Source: Clavelina lepadiformis (taxonomy: Eukaryota; Chordata; Ascidiacea; Aplousobranchia; Clavelinidae). From it: a stretch of DNA of 64,000 bases. The stretch is from positions 14,987,856-15,051,855 of the forward strand of contig NC_135246.1 of the NCBI RefSeq assembly GCF_947623445.1. The letters are read 5' to 3'. The notes under the pieces were generated by a model. That model made no database searches. It worked only from the letters and a program-made list of their open reading frames with translations, and had not been told where the DNA came from. Each line of letters starts with the position of its first letter. Position 1 is the first letter of the stretch. This document shows positions 43,343 to 57,600 of this stretch, one piece after another. A program made the translations under genes and the position numbers.

Positions 43343-46300
43343 GCTGATTTACCAAATATCTTTAAGATACGCAAACAAACATACAGTATGTTAAAAGTAC
43401 AAAATGCTTCAGTTTTCTGTCGTTTTACAAAAATGCTTACAGCCAATAAGTCTTTCTAGATATATACACTGTTAATTTTTCATATAAAACAAAAAAAAAT
43501 TTAAACAGGGCAAATTGATGAAGACTGAAAACTATTTGTTTTTACAAAATTTCATTTTTATCTAGAATATTCAAAGACTACCCTAAACATTAAAAATTGT
43601 AATCAGCTAAAAAAAATTTAAAAAAATAACTTTCGAAACGACAAGGTAATAATGACGTGTATAGCAGAGCATCATCATTTTGTTTGTCATTATATAAACA
43701 ATCCTGATGAATTTGAACCTGATTACAACCTGACCTTTTGCCTATACCCGTTGAACATCGCGATGAAGTGTTTAAACTAATGGTTTCTAACTTTTAAAAT
43801 AATTGTATAAGTTTACAACATATACAGCGCTCCCGTATTCATATACACGCTTTTCTCATGTTTTACGAAAACAACACAAAACTTGATCTCGTCAGAGTTA
43901 TAATGTCAGATGCTCGTTTCAAACGACTCAGTTTTCTGGATGCTCATCTTAAAAGGATAGTAAAAATTTTCCAAAGAGCGGTCGTCTACAAATACTTTTC
44001 AAAATAAACTGTTAACTTTAAAAATTATTATAACTGATCATATGGTCTTATTGGCAATCTTCATATAACGCCCCTGGGCATACGATCATCGCTCCTGACA
44101 CCAATTTGTTATGAAAATTATGGTTAATACCAGCAATTTTCGTTAAGATTACCCGATAAGATTATCGTCCAAGGGCCTAGGCCATCTTTACTTCTTCACA
44201 ATGGCAATTTCTGCTGCGTTCACCAACAGCATAATTTTGGTGTGTTATTGCACCAACAAAACAGGTTCGGAGACCTTTTACTATTTTATCAACTGAATAA
44301 TTTTACCCCTGAGGTAAGCTGATAACAACCTAAACAATCACATAACAAGAAAACTTATCCATCATTATTCAGTTGATATTATGTCACAATCACATATCAA
44401 TGGTATTGTTTACTCGATAAGTCTTGTATATGGTCCTACTCCAATATTAATAAATTTTTTCCAAACATTGAATGGGGCGCTCAATAGTTTCATTGCAAAC
44501 ACTTAAAGTTGAATGAAACTAAATAAATATCTTTACACGTATTGGTTATTACCAATGAGGTTTTAACGTGGTCAGCTACTTCAATGAGTAATCCTCGAGT
44601 TTGTGCGAAAGTGAGCTCATGTTTATGTTTTCGGTCTATACGATGCTATATAGTATATACTATATAGTTATTATAGTATATAACAAATTATAGAACATTT
44701 CGTATACAATCAAGTTATATTACTATCTTGCTGCTCTTAGGTTGATTAAGATTGATTGAACAAAACATATCAAATAAAAAAAGAATTACAGGAAGGTTGA
44801 ATTTATACCTATTGTATACATAGCCATTATAAATAATAACTTTATATTTGAACATATGTACATTTTGAAATAGTAAACATCAAGATGGTATAGTTTTATA
44901 TTAACTAAATCTGATGTGTAGAATGAAACAAAATGTTTAGTTTTGAACTCGGAACACAGAAGAACCGCACAAAAATTCTTCATTCTCCAATCAACACGCA
45001 CATGCACACTCCTCGAGTTACCAGAAACCTTTCATAATAATCGCTAAGTGTCGCTGTTAAACAAATCAGTCAAAGTTTTTCTATTTGTATCCTCCGCAAA
45101 GCTTTAGTTGGGCTATGGTTGGGGAGACTAGAAAATAATGTTCAACAAAAGATACGACTTCGTAGTTCAAAGATAAATTTCTTCTACTTGCTTTTTCTTC
45201 TACCATTGGTAGCGGATAATATTTGATCTTCTGCAACTGATAAGATACTGTAGTGCAAAAATATTCTTCACAGCGTTAAAGTTTAAATGTGAGGATGACC
45301 GCAAAAGATATATGTTAACAGAAAACGTCATACTTGCGAGATAACTGCATGTTATAACTGTACTGCATAGTTCAAGTAATCATTCGATTACGTACCTATA
45401 ATGCAGATTTACGACATTTCACATAAACAAAAATTTAAACATATTTTCTGAGTGCTCTTCTCCGATTTATCAACATTATTTTGCCCAATCAGGAAATAAA
45501 AATGGAAGTTTATGCGACTTTCCGCTGAGTAATATGTGAAAGTAGGAAGCGTTGGAACTTACAAACCATAAATTCATTTGTTGTGATGTTTGGTATGACT
45601 TGTGTTATTGTATAAGTGTTTGTGGTTTACTTATTTTGATATAGCAAGCTCAGCGCAAATAACGGAGAAAAGCGCAACCGAAACGGAACAACGATTTCAA
45701 AGAATGATTGCAATGACAGTGACGATTATTAACTTGTTAATTGTCTGTTGTTATTTGAATTATAATCATCATTAGTCTTTTGGAGACCTCTACTGGGCTA
45801 TAATGAAAAGCAAACGCCGCAATGTTGGAATGTGCCACTCGGTTGACCGAAAAATAGGATACGTCAAGTCGTATGCGTAAAATCGACGTCAACCGAATGT
45901 TGTGCACCAACGTACCCAAAAGCTTTGTGAGTCCAGTACAACACGTCATATTTGCCTGCAGCAACGTACTCATGCGTCACACAGCTTTGCGTGTGAAGAA
46001 AGGAAACCGATTAGCCATGGAAATGAATTTGCAGTGATGAGAAAACGCAGGTAATGAAAAATGAACGTCTTGAACGTCTCATTTGAAGCAATTTGATGGG
46101 ACAGGTTTGACTATTTTCATTTAATTGTAGTGGGCTATACAAAAAAATTATAATAAAAAGAATAAACGTCTATAAGCCAATTAAATTATGTCACCTAAAG
46201 ACGAAATAGTTATGATTGGTGCATAGTAATCCCTACACATATTCCGGAATCCTTGTTACTCAGCCATTGTAATGATCATGGGGATATGACGGAAGGTGAG

Positions 46301-48690
46301 GAGTGACCCACCTGTTTTTGACGGACCCTAAAAATAATGTTTGCTCGCTGTTTGCTAGCCATCGACTCAAAATGCTGTATTCAGCTTTTGCAATCTTGAG
46401 TCATTTTGCGGTGCCAAAGCGTGAACTTCCTCGACCGAATTTATGGGAATGGTTACCGCAGCTTCCGGAAGTAATCGATTCGAAAAATATTTTTTAAGAA
46501 AAAGCAAGAAAATAGCAAGTAATCTTTCCAAAGTCATTAAGGAAACCTGTGCAGCGCCAAACCTCATGACGTTAATGGTTGGCACATCGATGTGCAGTGA
46601 GATTTCAAGCATCATCAAAAACAAGTGACGTTTAAAAGGCGAAATAAAGCAGGTTCAGCAAGCACTAACTGTAGCAGTTTGGCGACAATTGTGCAAAGCA
46701 AGGCAGGCCTACTTTGTTTTTCGAAGCGAAATTTCGGCTTAGTATAGTTTTCGATTGAAGCAATTCATTAGTTAGTATAATTAATATATTTTGGTTTAAT
46801 AGTTGGTGTAATATTATCAGTTTCGTTTTGGTTTCTGTAATTTGGTTTCTGTAATCATACAGAAATCATACAGCAAAAAGATTGGCGGAGGTTTTCTTAG
46901 AGCCGGTACCGTATATGGAGCCAGTTGGTTGCAATAGATTTTATTTTTTAGCGAGTGGTCATAATGTCTGCTGCAAAAGCTTTCAAAAACCACAAAAAGC
47001 ATATTTTCTATAACTGGCCAAAAATAATAGAGAATTGGCCTGAGCATAACACGTTGCAAAAATAAAGAAAATGTATCAGATGCTTTTGGATAAAACAAAC
47101 TATCGATACTTGCTTTCATACAGAAGCAAATATTGATTGCTTTAGCCAACCATAATAAATTATTGAAGTGCTCCAGTCAGAAATGAAAGAAAGCTTTCGT
47201 CTGGAGTAGTTTTTTGCAGCTTAATTTCTCAATGCACATGTATTCTTTTAGTATGTCCATTACATTTTAGGTCTATTTAGCTTAGGGGCTGTATATTTAT
47301 ACTACAGTAATTCCGACATAAAAAGGAGTAGGCGTATTTAGACTGTAATGCAAACATTTTTCGCAAAATAAACATCTTTTTATTGGTTGCAGTTGTATTG
47401 CACAGTTGAGGGGGCCATACGAAAATTCTTATTTAAACGGTTGCCTGAGTTCACAAAGCAAAGCAACTTAAATCTGTATGTAACTTAAACATTGTTAATC
47501 AGTAGATGGCCGATAGTAACAAAAAAAATAAAACGAGCTGCGAGAGAGTTGCGAAAAAAGGCGCCAACGAAAAACGTAATCGGAAAGATGGTTCAATTCA
47601 CCAACTCTATCCGCGTATAAAAACAGCTGCGAGCGTAGCATGTTTTGCCAACTATGTTTGAAAATTACAAAGAAAAGAGATGAAGGTGCTCGTCAAGTAG
47701 ACCGCTGAGGTTAAAATCAGCAACTTCTCGCTTTCGTTTACTTCGTCAGACCCGTGAAATAGTCAGCATATTCTGGACAATTGTAGGTTAGATTCGACCG
47801 TACTTTTCCTAAAATCAGGTTGCACCATAAGCTCACTTAAAAATTGATTAAACACAGTTAGAAGAACGAAGGCAATCTTTGGAAAGATAACAGCTTAAAT
47901 CAGATATCTGGCACTTTGCTGTGGCTAAGTCGGTGGTTTCGCTGATGCTGAGATGCGTGCGTGAATATCTGCTATGATTAAACTTTTTTGTTTGCGAAGG
48001 GAAAATAACGCGCGGGCAAGCATGAATTACGTTGTTTGTGTCGTAAGGCGGCGGAAACTTGTCATGAGAACAGCGTAATCAGCTGCAATCAGCAGTTAAC
48101 TAGCCCTTTGTTCGGTGTTTATCTTATGAACAATTTTAGTTTTTACCTCTAAAATAAATTCAAACTTAATCTAGCAGTTTCGTCCTGGCAAAAGAAGGCC
48201 ACGGTAAATAACTAAATAATAATAACAGCACGGGACATTCTAAAAGACGAGCGGGACAGGAAGAGATTCATTTCTCATCCAAGCTATTTTATTCTTCTGC
48301 TGCTGGTTGAATTATATTGTACAGTCAATGCACATCCTTTTTGCTTCTCTGTCAGCCAATAAGCTTTTTTACTGAACTGCGTGAGGAAATTGTTGAGGCG
48401 TTTCGAAAAGAAATAGGCCTATTGTCGTTGTCGTTTTTGCTTAACAGTTTACCTTTGCCCTATGCGTATTGGTTTTCCCAGTGTTTTCTTATTGGCAGTC
48501 ACGTTTGGAACGTATGTTATGCCCTCGAACAGTAGCTACGATGCAGTGCAGTCATTTGCGGGAAGACAATGCTTCGTTATGTTTGCAATATGCTTTCCGT
48601 TGTTAAGGCTACTGTTAGTTTCTTATAAGATGCCTTTATGTTCACAGAACTGAATATTTATATTAATTTATTTTTCAACTGTTTTACTCA
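43343..48690. other. Divergent intergenic region between BPI-like gene and MT-MMP gene
   Basis: No exon recognised in 5.3 kb. Overlapping frames at 46303-46497 (plus) and 46367-46624 (minus) are mutual shadows without family resemblance. AT-rich stretches lie at 44640-44700. Both flanking genes start outward from here, so their promoters should lie within it. Confidence 0.5.
47616..47623 (+). promoter_or_regulatory. Candidate TATA box
   Basis: TATAAAAA in the context CCGCGTATAAAAACAGCTG, about 1.07 kb upstream of the MT-MMP start codon on its strand. It would need an untranslated leader or 5' UTR exon; no evidence for one was found beyond the motif. Confidence 0.25.
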
Positions 48691-51600
48691 ATGAATATCA
48701 TGAATCCAAAGTTTTCGATTTGTACCCGCCTTATTTCCACTTTTGTCCTGCTGCTGTTATATGTCCAGCTGGCCATTTCGTTTCACTTGAAGCTCAAAAA
48801 CGATATAAGCGAAGATGCAAACAATGATGTTCATGCAAGAGCCAAAAGAGCGGCCGATATTGCTTTTGGCAAGGTAAGTTTGACTGTGTAGATTACATTG
48901 TTCGATTTTTGGTAAAAGTTATCCTATCGCTTTCCGTAGGTTAACTAATCTATCTTCTTGCTGTGGTACTGGGTCAGCAACGTGTCATTTAATAAGACGT
49001 TGGACTTGCCACTGAATGTATTTTATTGTGAAACACAGCAGGTAAACCATTGACTGATATCAAGAAATGATATAAAGTCTGCTTGCTGTGTCAGGTCGAG
49101 TTAAAGCGTGCGGCTATGATTCCAAAACTTCTCAAGATTAATGTTCTTCAATAATGAACAATTAATAGACCTACATCGTTCCCTAGTGTGACGTCAGTTT
49201 TTTTTTGGTTAAGTTTGCCATGATTCCCGTGGGTGCTGAAGTGGAGCGATCTGTTATAACCGGTACCAATACATTGTTGACATGACTAGTCCATTATAAG
49301 TTACCAGTGTTACTATCTTTATCGGAAATAATTTTGTGTAAAGAAACACAATTTGTGGCTATTTCTGTACACCAAGGCTGTACTATACTAGCAGCAGGTT
49401 GTAATCAAACGTACGGTTGCCAATGACGTAAGATTTTGCCTTGTATGTATCGCTAGATTAGCTTATCCGTACAAGCGAACTGATAAAAGGACATGTTGAA
49501 ACTTTGTCTTTCGACCAGAACGACTTGACAGATATTACAGAACATTTTCGGATATGTTATTATGATGTCGCATTATGGTGTAGCGTCGTAACATTGTTCT
49601 TTCATAATTATTACGATAGGTAATCATGACAAATTTTCGCTATTTTTAGATTATAAAACAAATTTAACAGAAATCGAAAAAAGCTTGCTGTGACCTGGAT
49701 TCGAACCAGGGTTGCCACGGCCACAACGTGGAGTACTAACCACTATACGATCACAGCATGGTATGTAGCAGAGGATGGTTTCGATCCATCGACCTCTGGG
49801 TTATGGGCCCAGCACGCTTCCGCTGCGCCACTCTGCTGAAGCTTGGCAGCGGAGCATAAAACGTCTGTATTCCTCGAACAAGGGAATTCGTATTTCGTTT
49901 CGACTTCATAAAACTTTGTCGCATCGTTTATCGACATAATCTTAAAAATGTAGCGCAAACTTAAATGTGTAATTTGCCTTCATAAAAAATGCTTCGTTAA
50001 CGAAAAGAGAACATGCTTTTTACAAAATGTTTGGCGTAAAAAATAAGCTGGGGATGGTAAAGCCGAATAAAATGTACAAAGACTTTACTGTACGATTTAA
50101 ATCTAACCGGTTTAATAGTTTTCAGGGCTTCTGGGAGTAAGATAAAGCCTTTGATAGGTACAGGATTCACGCCTCGAAAATCTCATGGGTATACTTGTTC
50201 ACACTGTTTTATATAAGGTAGTTAAAACGCGTGTTGCCAGAGCCCGACAAGTTTTGGAGACACATTGAATTTAATGGCTACCAAGTGACTTGAGCTTTCA
50301 AAATTGCAAAAAATGATCAAATTTTCACCATAACTAATAGCACTTCTGATTTCACCCAACGTTCATATCATAGATTCTGTTTATAGCGCATTGTAATGGA
50401 TGTTTTGCCGTTGAATGAAGTCTTTATCATCACAATCCTTGTCTAAATTGATGATGATATATACCAGTCTTACCGGCCGGTGAGAATTAGATGTTTTGTT
50501 TTAACTTTGATGAAAGGTAGTCCATCGTTAGTGCTTCGTTACTGGCTGTCGTGGGTATTGATTTTTGAAATAGATGATTAATACGTCAGTCTATAGACAA
50601 CGTAGGCTTGAAGCCGATGAACAACTGTGTATGCTGTACCTTAATTAACGGGTGACATTATGTAGTTTGTGTATGTTCTTAACCTTGGAAAACGTCCCTA
50701 AAGGTTGTTTCATAGAAACTGGCCTGAACTTTTAATTGAAAGTATAAATAACATTGCAGCATAATCCAATGCAGTAAATGTTACCTGAGTTGTATGAAGG
50801 CGATTACTTCTCTATCGAGTCGGTTATGGCTCATTGTAATATGTACGTTGACTTTGTTTTGACAAAGGTTATGCGCCGTACCATCCAGCTTTTCAAAACA
50901 GCGATATTTTGCAACAACACCGTTGTTTTCAATTTGAAATAAGTCAAAGTGGCTTGAAATTTAGTTAAACATAAAGTCAACCTTTCGGCCTGGCGTAATT
51001 AAAACGAATTAGGTTAAGATAATTTACATGACTCGTCCCGTGGTTGTCATTTAATCGTCGTAATCAATTACTTACCTCCATTTTTACTTCTAAACGGCAC
51101 CCAAATCGCCTTACGTTATCGGGTTTTGACAATTTCGTTCATTTAAAGTAGTACGTTTGCGGTTTTTGCTTATCTAGGTAAGGCAATTTTAAAAATCTAT
51201 GTCTACTTAGCTCATGTAGGTAAAATGTAAGTGATACGGTGATTAGCCGTCAAATTGTTGCGCTTGACCAAACGCGTATCCTGCGTCATTATGCAAACTA
51301 GTTAACAACGGTGTGAAAATGAGATTAAGGTGTTTTGTGTTTGGCGGATTTTGCGACGGTTGTCTGTAGAAACTCTTCAAATCTTGTTTATATTCCGGCC
51401 GTGTAATTCTTAAGGGATTTTTTTAAATTAAAAATTATTTTCCTTTACCAGTTATGGTCATGTGCTCTGGCAGAAAATTAGGCAATTTTTCAACTTATGG
51501 GTCAATGATACAAATAGTTTTTGCTGTGGGCGTTAGATTTTGCGATAAATTTTTCGTCACTCTGTTTAAAGTCCGTCTGAACTATAAGACAATCAAAATC

Positions 51601-54600
51601 ATCAAGGCGAGGGTGTCAGGTATGGAGAAAGTAGCTTCCGATTTTGGCTTTTGACGAAATGTTTTATTTTGACTACTTTCTCATCTAATTGACCGATCTC
51701 TGTTTATAATGATGTATTTTCTCTTTTACTGTAGGAGTTGTTTTTCTTAATTACTGAAAAATTTTACTTGTTTTGAGTGTTTTATAAATAAGGGCTTTGT
51801 CTGTTTTAAAGCCGCATGAAAACTAACTTATATATGAGACTTTATCAAACAAGGATATAGTTTAAATTGTGCGCTGGAGCAGGTTTAGAAGTGTTTGCCG
51901 GAAAACTTGCAGTTATTTATTCTTCAATCTTCCTATTGCGTTTTGCAAAAAAGTCTGCTTAATGTGCAAAGTCGTGTCGCTAAATCACTTAAAGCCAACC
52001 ATCAAAGAGTAGACCCGGTAAAATATCACATTACGCTTTTCTATTTGTGCGTCAACTCCATCAAAACTTCGGAGAAAGTCTACCGGGTAAAACTAGGCTT
52101 TGAAAGTGTGATTTTTAATCCAATTGGCAGCCGATATTTTGCCCAAAGCTGTTTGCCAATTTACATTTTCTTGCTGCTTTATCCGATCAGTTCTGTTAGG
52201 TCATAATAGTGAGCGTTCATGACCAATCACTCAAACCGGGAATGGGAGCAAAATGTTTTTGGAAATAACACAATCATTAACATTTTTGTAGCGCAGTTGA
52301 CCTAATTTATTATTATAAAACAGCGCATTCGTGTAGTAATTAATTCGAGCAGACAATTCGTTGTGAATTTCTCACAAAAGTCGCCTGTTTTTACCCGTTT
52401 CTTGTTTTCTGAATGATAATACCCATTGGCCCATTGCTCTTTTTGTGCGTTGTTGTATATATATATACGGATATCGTGTATACTGTATAGTGTATATGCT
52501 CTTTGCTTGTGACTTCTTAGGGTTGCGGCTAAATATTGTCGAGGTTGTAATGATAATAATTTACTAGTTGTCCAACAGACACAGTTTGCAGCAATTGAAG
52601 TCACGCATCAGTGCGTAATTTATTACTCCCAGCGAGTGTAACAGTGACGTAATCGAAAATGACATCAGAGTTATTTTGTCGCATTTGAAGCGAAATACCA
52701 ATAAAATTTGAAATGATTTTCCACGGCTTTAGATCATTACTGAACACAATAGCTCGGTTTCCAACATCAATATTAACATTGTAAGCTCGGCACGGGCTCG
52801 AAGGATTGCGGGCGCTCAAAGACTTTACTAATAATAAAAAGGCAATACCTGCAGAGCTTGTGGTCGGACGCTTCGTTGAATTGACGTAAACACTGAAGGT
52901 GATTTTTGGTCCGACCGGTGAGTCATGTAATAGAAAAAAACTAAAATCATTTTTATTGTCGCTATTTGAGCTTTGACTCAGTTTGCCGACGCGTTAAGGG
53001 CTTCTAAATCTTTTCTATCTGTTATAACATATTCCGTGTCGTATTCACGCGTGTAAGACAATAGAGACCAATTGAAGCCAAGATTCGACTCTCTTCGACG
53101 TCTCACCGTCCGGTCTTGGTCAGCCCAACCGCCCCCGTTATGATGTCATAATGGCGATCGCACACACTGATTCATTCGATCAGTCGATAGTTTATTACTT
53201 TTTTTGGTAAAATCAAACAGCAATTTGATTACGAATCGTTGAATACCGCTTCCGGTAACGTAAAGAAATTCCCTAACCTTCATTTGACGACATTACGTAA
53301 TGGCTGCTCCGCAAACGCCGTTTTTTGTTCTTGGTGTTTCGTTCTGCTTTAAACTCTAAACCGATATAAAAAAGGTTTCCCAAGCCACAAAAAGCCATTA
53401 CCAACACTTTGAGGCTTAAATTTCGAAGGCTTCGTTAATTTGCATCGTAAGCTAACCCTTCATTCAATTTTTAGGTTGGTTATTGCGTAATTTAGATGAA
53501 TTGTGACTCATCACAGTGTGCATGCACCTTCATCATCTCACCGCGTTTTAAAGCGAATTTGATTTTTCCAATCGATGTTCGATTTAATTCCAAAGTGGGT
53601 AAAACGGCGTCATGCGATTTCCTATCGATTTTTAGGGGAAAGTTTGAAGAAATAAATGGAAGGGTTGCTTATGTCTAGTACAGTATTCTCGGTTTTATGT
53701 TTAGGTAATGTTCTGTTTCCACTCCTTACCGCAATACGCTAAATGAACGAAAGCTAAAATAACTTTATATCGCTACTAGCCATGATATGTTTTCTTTAAT
53801 ACGCGCAACCTTCTTTCAATACGTTTTTTACCCTACGGGAGAAAGCGTTGAGTGTTTAACGATGAACTTGAGATAATATATCAGCTACGGCTAGGCTTCC
53901 TCCCACCCAACAGATGGGCGAGAAATGTCGGTGATCCAAGTTTGTCTTCCAACGCTGACATCATCGCTATAAATATCGTATAAATTAACTATGAGGCCTC
54001 TTGTTTGGTTTCGTGTTTTCCAATAAAAAAATAAATACAAGCGTTTGACACGCTTCGAAAGTTGTATACCTACATAGCGCCGAAGTTCTTTCAGACACCA
54101 CAAGTCCGTGACTCGGCCGCTGTAAACAGATCAGGTGGTGATATTGAGACTTGTCTTTTAAGTGCTAGGTTTTGAACTGCGGTTTGGTTTTACCAGATTT
54201 AATGGAAGATATGACCTTTACTATGACTTTCTCAAATCTAGATCTCATCAGAAATTTGATTAAAACTTCACAAATCTGGCTGAAAGGATCTTGTTTTTTA
54301 AAGGTTAAATAAACGCAATTTCGTCCTTGGCTGCGGTATTTTAGCCGAGTTTTACCCAAAACAAGAATTTTCATTTTCCCGCCACGATCTGCCCAGAAAT
54401 TCGATAAGTACAATATCACCTGTCGATGGCGCGGGTTGCTCTCCAATATTTGAGACACTATGGGGAAAACTTTTTACGGCCGCTTGACTTTGCACCAAAG
54501 CGCAAACGAGTCACAGTTACTTTTACGTATAATACAAGTAATTGGGTTATGTTGGTTGCCGGTGCGGTGATTACTGAATTCCTTTCTATTATTTCATCAC

Positions 54601-57600
54601 GAACCTCACACAAGCAGCGTATTATCCCGCGTCCAAATGTCACCGCGATCTCTGGATGTCAAGGAAGCAGTAGAGTGGATTTTTGAAAATACTGAATTAC
54701 GTCGAGGATAAAAATCAGCAATATCGTAATACTTGCGTCATACTCATTGTCATCATCGTAGTATCCGCTTATTCAATTGCAAACGCATATTATTACCTGC
54801 AGAATATCGATTCAATGTAATCTTGATAATCCGTGCATCTGCACTAATCGCACATAGCAGCTGCCATTTTAAAGGAAGTGTTGGTATTATGTCGTATATA
54901 GCAGACCCAGGGTGAAATGATAGCCAGTTTGTGCGATACAATACTCACACAGCTGAAATTCACAAGTCATCCCCACAACTGAACGCGAGTAGTTGTAGGT
55001 TAAAACGGATCGAAATATGTTAGTTTTTGGACTTGATTTAATGTCATTATTCTCTGAGACCCAGTGATCAAGGCGTTGAACTAGTCTGGGTTAGTTTGGT
55101 TTGAGTGGCAATAAACGTTAACTGATTAGACCATTCAACTTCACTTCCACATCGTACGTTTGAAGATCGTTCGTCACCGCTGCTGTGTTATCCGTTTATT
55201 GGAAATTGTGAAACTCCCCACGGCTAGTTTTGTCTGTTAATCAAAACCCCATGGGAACAATAGGCTGTCATAACAGGCTTATTAACGATAGATAAAGATC
55301 TGTGGTTCGTCCATTAGCGCAACTCCTATCCAGCAGGGAGTATCCCACTATGATAAGAAAGGAAGCTGCTGAACGTCGGAAGACAGAGATATTGTTCCTT
55401 TTGAAGTGGCCATGTCATATATTACATTAAATCTTATGGGCGACTCGAATCTAAACGCTGCCCTTACTTAATTAGCTTAAAGCGCAGTTCGGGCGTCTGG
55501 GTGAATTAACGTTAAACAATACACTGAACGACTCAGAACAAAAACCGTCTCGAAAGCCGACATTTTGTTTCGTTATCGTGTCAATTTACGCGGCGTTGCC
55601 ATAGCGACTATCTCTTGCTGGCACCGCCTAAAGCCGCTTACAGCATCAGCTGTTGCATTTTGCATTATTTATCGACCTTGCGAGGAAAATTGCTTCCCTT
55701 GCATTGGGGTGAGTGCTCCCAGGTAATTGGACGATGCTTAAGTTTGTAAATATACGTATCGTTGGTAGTATTTTCGTACATAGGCACAAGACTATTTTAC
55801 TTATAAGCATTAGTGTGTTTTGGAAACCTTGCATTTTCGCAGATATATTTATTTACTATTCTCAATATTGTAAAAGATCTTCTCCGGGGTAATTTGTGAG
55901 ATCATATAACGATGGTGTCAAATTCTGAGTTGTTTTGTTGTATTCTGGCAGCCAGGCTCCCCCAAAATTACTTTTCATTCTAACTTGAACCTACTAACCA
56001 GCTTTTATGACGAGAAGAGAATTTTGAAAAATTGCCTTGCGATGGCCAATTTGTTCTCATAATTTGACAAGCGTATCAACACAAATTATCGAACGGTTCT
56101 GATAAACAAGGTGGAGTAATAGGTTAACATTTCCGCAGTACACTCACACATCTGCTGGCACCTTTTCAACTTTTATTAGAAAAATTGGTCCCCGGTAGTG
56201 AATCAGCTAGGCTTGTAATATTTGGCTTTAATATGACCATCACTTTTCCTATTTTTGCTCATCTGTTTTGTCAGCGTGAAATCGTCATTAACTTTTGTTA
56301 CGTCAACAATGATGGATTGTGACGCAACAATACGGATAGCTTGGACCGCGGGTGGCCTTTAGGGTCTATCGATTTTCCAATTAGGTGTGTCCAATTCGGA
56401 CTTTCCGCAGAATTACAGTATCCGCGGTCACTGAGGTTGCTGCCCAGCTCCTTTCTAATTTACTTGCATCACTCACGTCTGGAGAATGAGGTTCATTGTA
56501 ACGTCACAACATCAATTTTATTGTGCAGACCTATTTGACAAAATATGGTTACGTTCCACCCGAAAATCTTGTCTCTGCTGGAGGAGTGGCCAGGCAAACG
56601 AGCATGAGAGAAGCAATCATGGAGATGCAAGCCTTCATGGGGTTGAAGAAAACAGGCGAACTGGATGAAGCGACACTGGCAGTCATGCGCAAGTCGAGAT
56701 GTGCCAATAGCGACAAGGTAAGTTCCTATTCCCACTTGCATTACTCAGTAGACAAACAACCTTGTACGCCTTTGCTGTGTTGACGTAATAGATTGCAAAC
56801 GTCTGTAATTAGTCATTTGCGAGTGTGTCAAGGCGCGAGCCTATTGCATAAGTTTGAACCGAAATGTAACTTTAGTGTCATTAGAATCAGCATCTTTGCC
56901 TGTGCGAATGCATCATTCATTGGAGTAACCTTTTCTTGTTTCAGGGAGCAATTGAGGTGAATTTTAGAAGAAAGAAACGTTACGTCACAGTCGGACAAAA
57001 GTGGCAGAAACGTTACATCACGTATTCGTAAGTAAAATCGTTTCATGCACATTTTTTAAGCCGATAAAAGTTTGGAAGTTTTATCAATGTTCATACTGTA
57101 TCCTGCACAGCGCACATGCATCACGGATAATAGATAGGTTAATGGCCGTATATAGTCAATGCAAAGCTATGCTTATGTAAATACTTGAAAGGAACGCGTT
57201 TTCGGCATATATTCTGGGCGTTGTATCGATTGTCCCAACAGTTTCGTATCCTTGTTTACAAGCCCATCTTCATAGTATACGTATGCAAACGTTATGCAAA
57301 CATAGCATTATGCAAACGATTCCTTTTATACCCAACGCATCATCTCAACTATAAAATAACTTCTGGGCTTCCACCTATTGCTACTACTCGTAAACTTGGT
57401 TTTTACGTTTTGATGTGTAGGACAAGAGTCACGTATTGGGAAAAAGTTCAACTTTGGGTGTTTTCTCGGGGAAATTAAAAAAAAACTTAAGTCTAGGAAC
57501 TTACCTTAGCAGCAGTCATGGCAACTTCCAGGTCACGTTTTTGGTATTTTTTCTTATATTGAATAAAACGGAAATGTATACCACGTCATACTGAGGTGAC

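Larger units (their letters stand above)
48874..56528. other. Intron 1 of the MT-MMP gene
   Basis: A 7.7-kb intron. It contains two minus-strand tRNA genes (49686-49837) and a protein-like open frame on the minus strand near 52601-52998. Elsewhere no exon or clear repeat was recognised. Confidence 0.6.

Noticed and set aside
46303..46628. Paired frames on both strands, 61-85 codons
   Set aside because: They mirror each other, and neither translation looks like a known family or has a promoter or splice partner.
49743..49958. 71-codon minus-strand frame
   Set aside because: It overlaps the initiator tRNA-Met gene and is not protein-coding.
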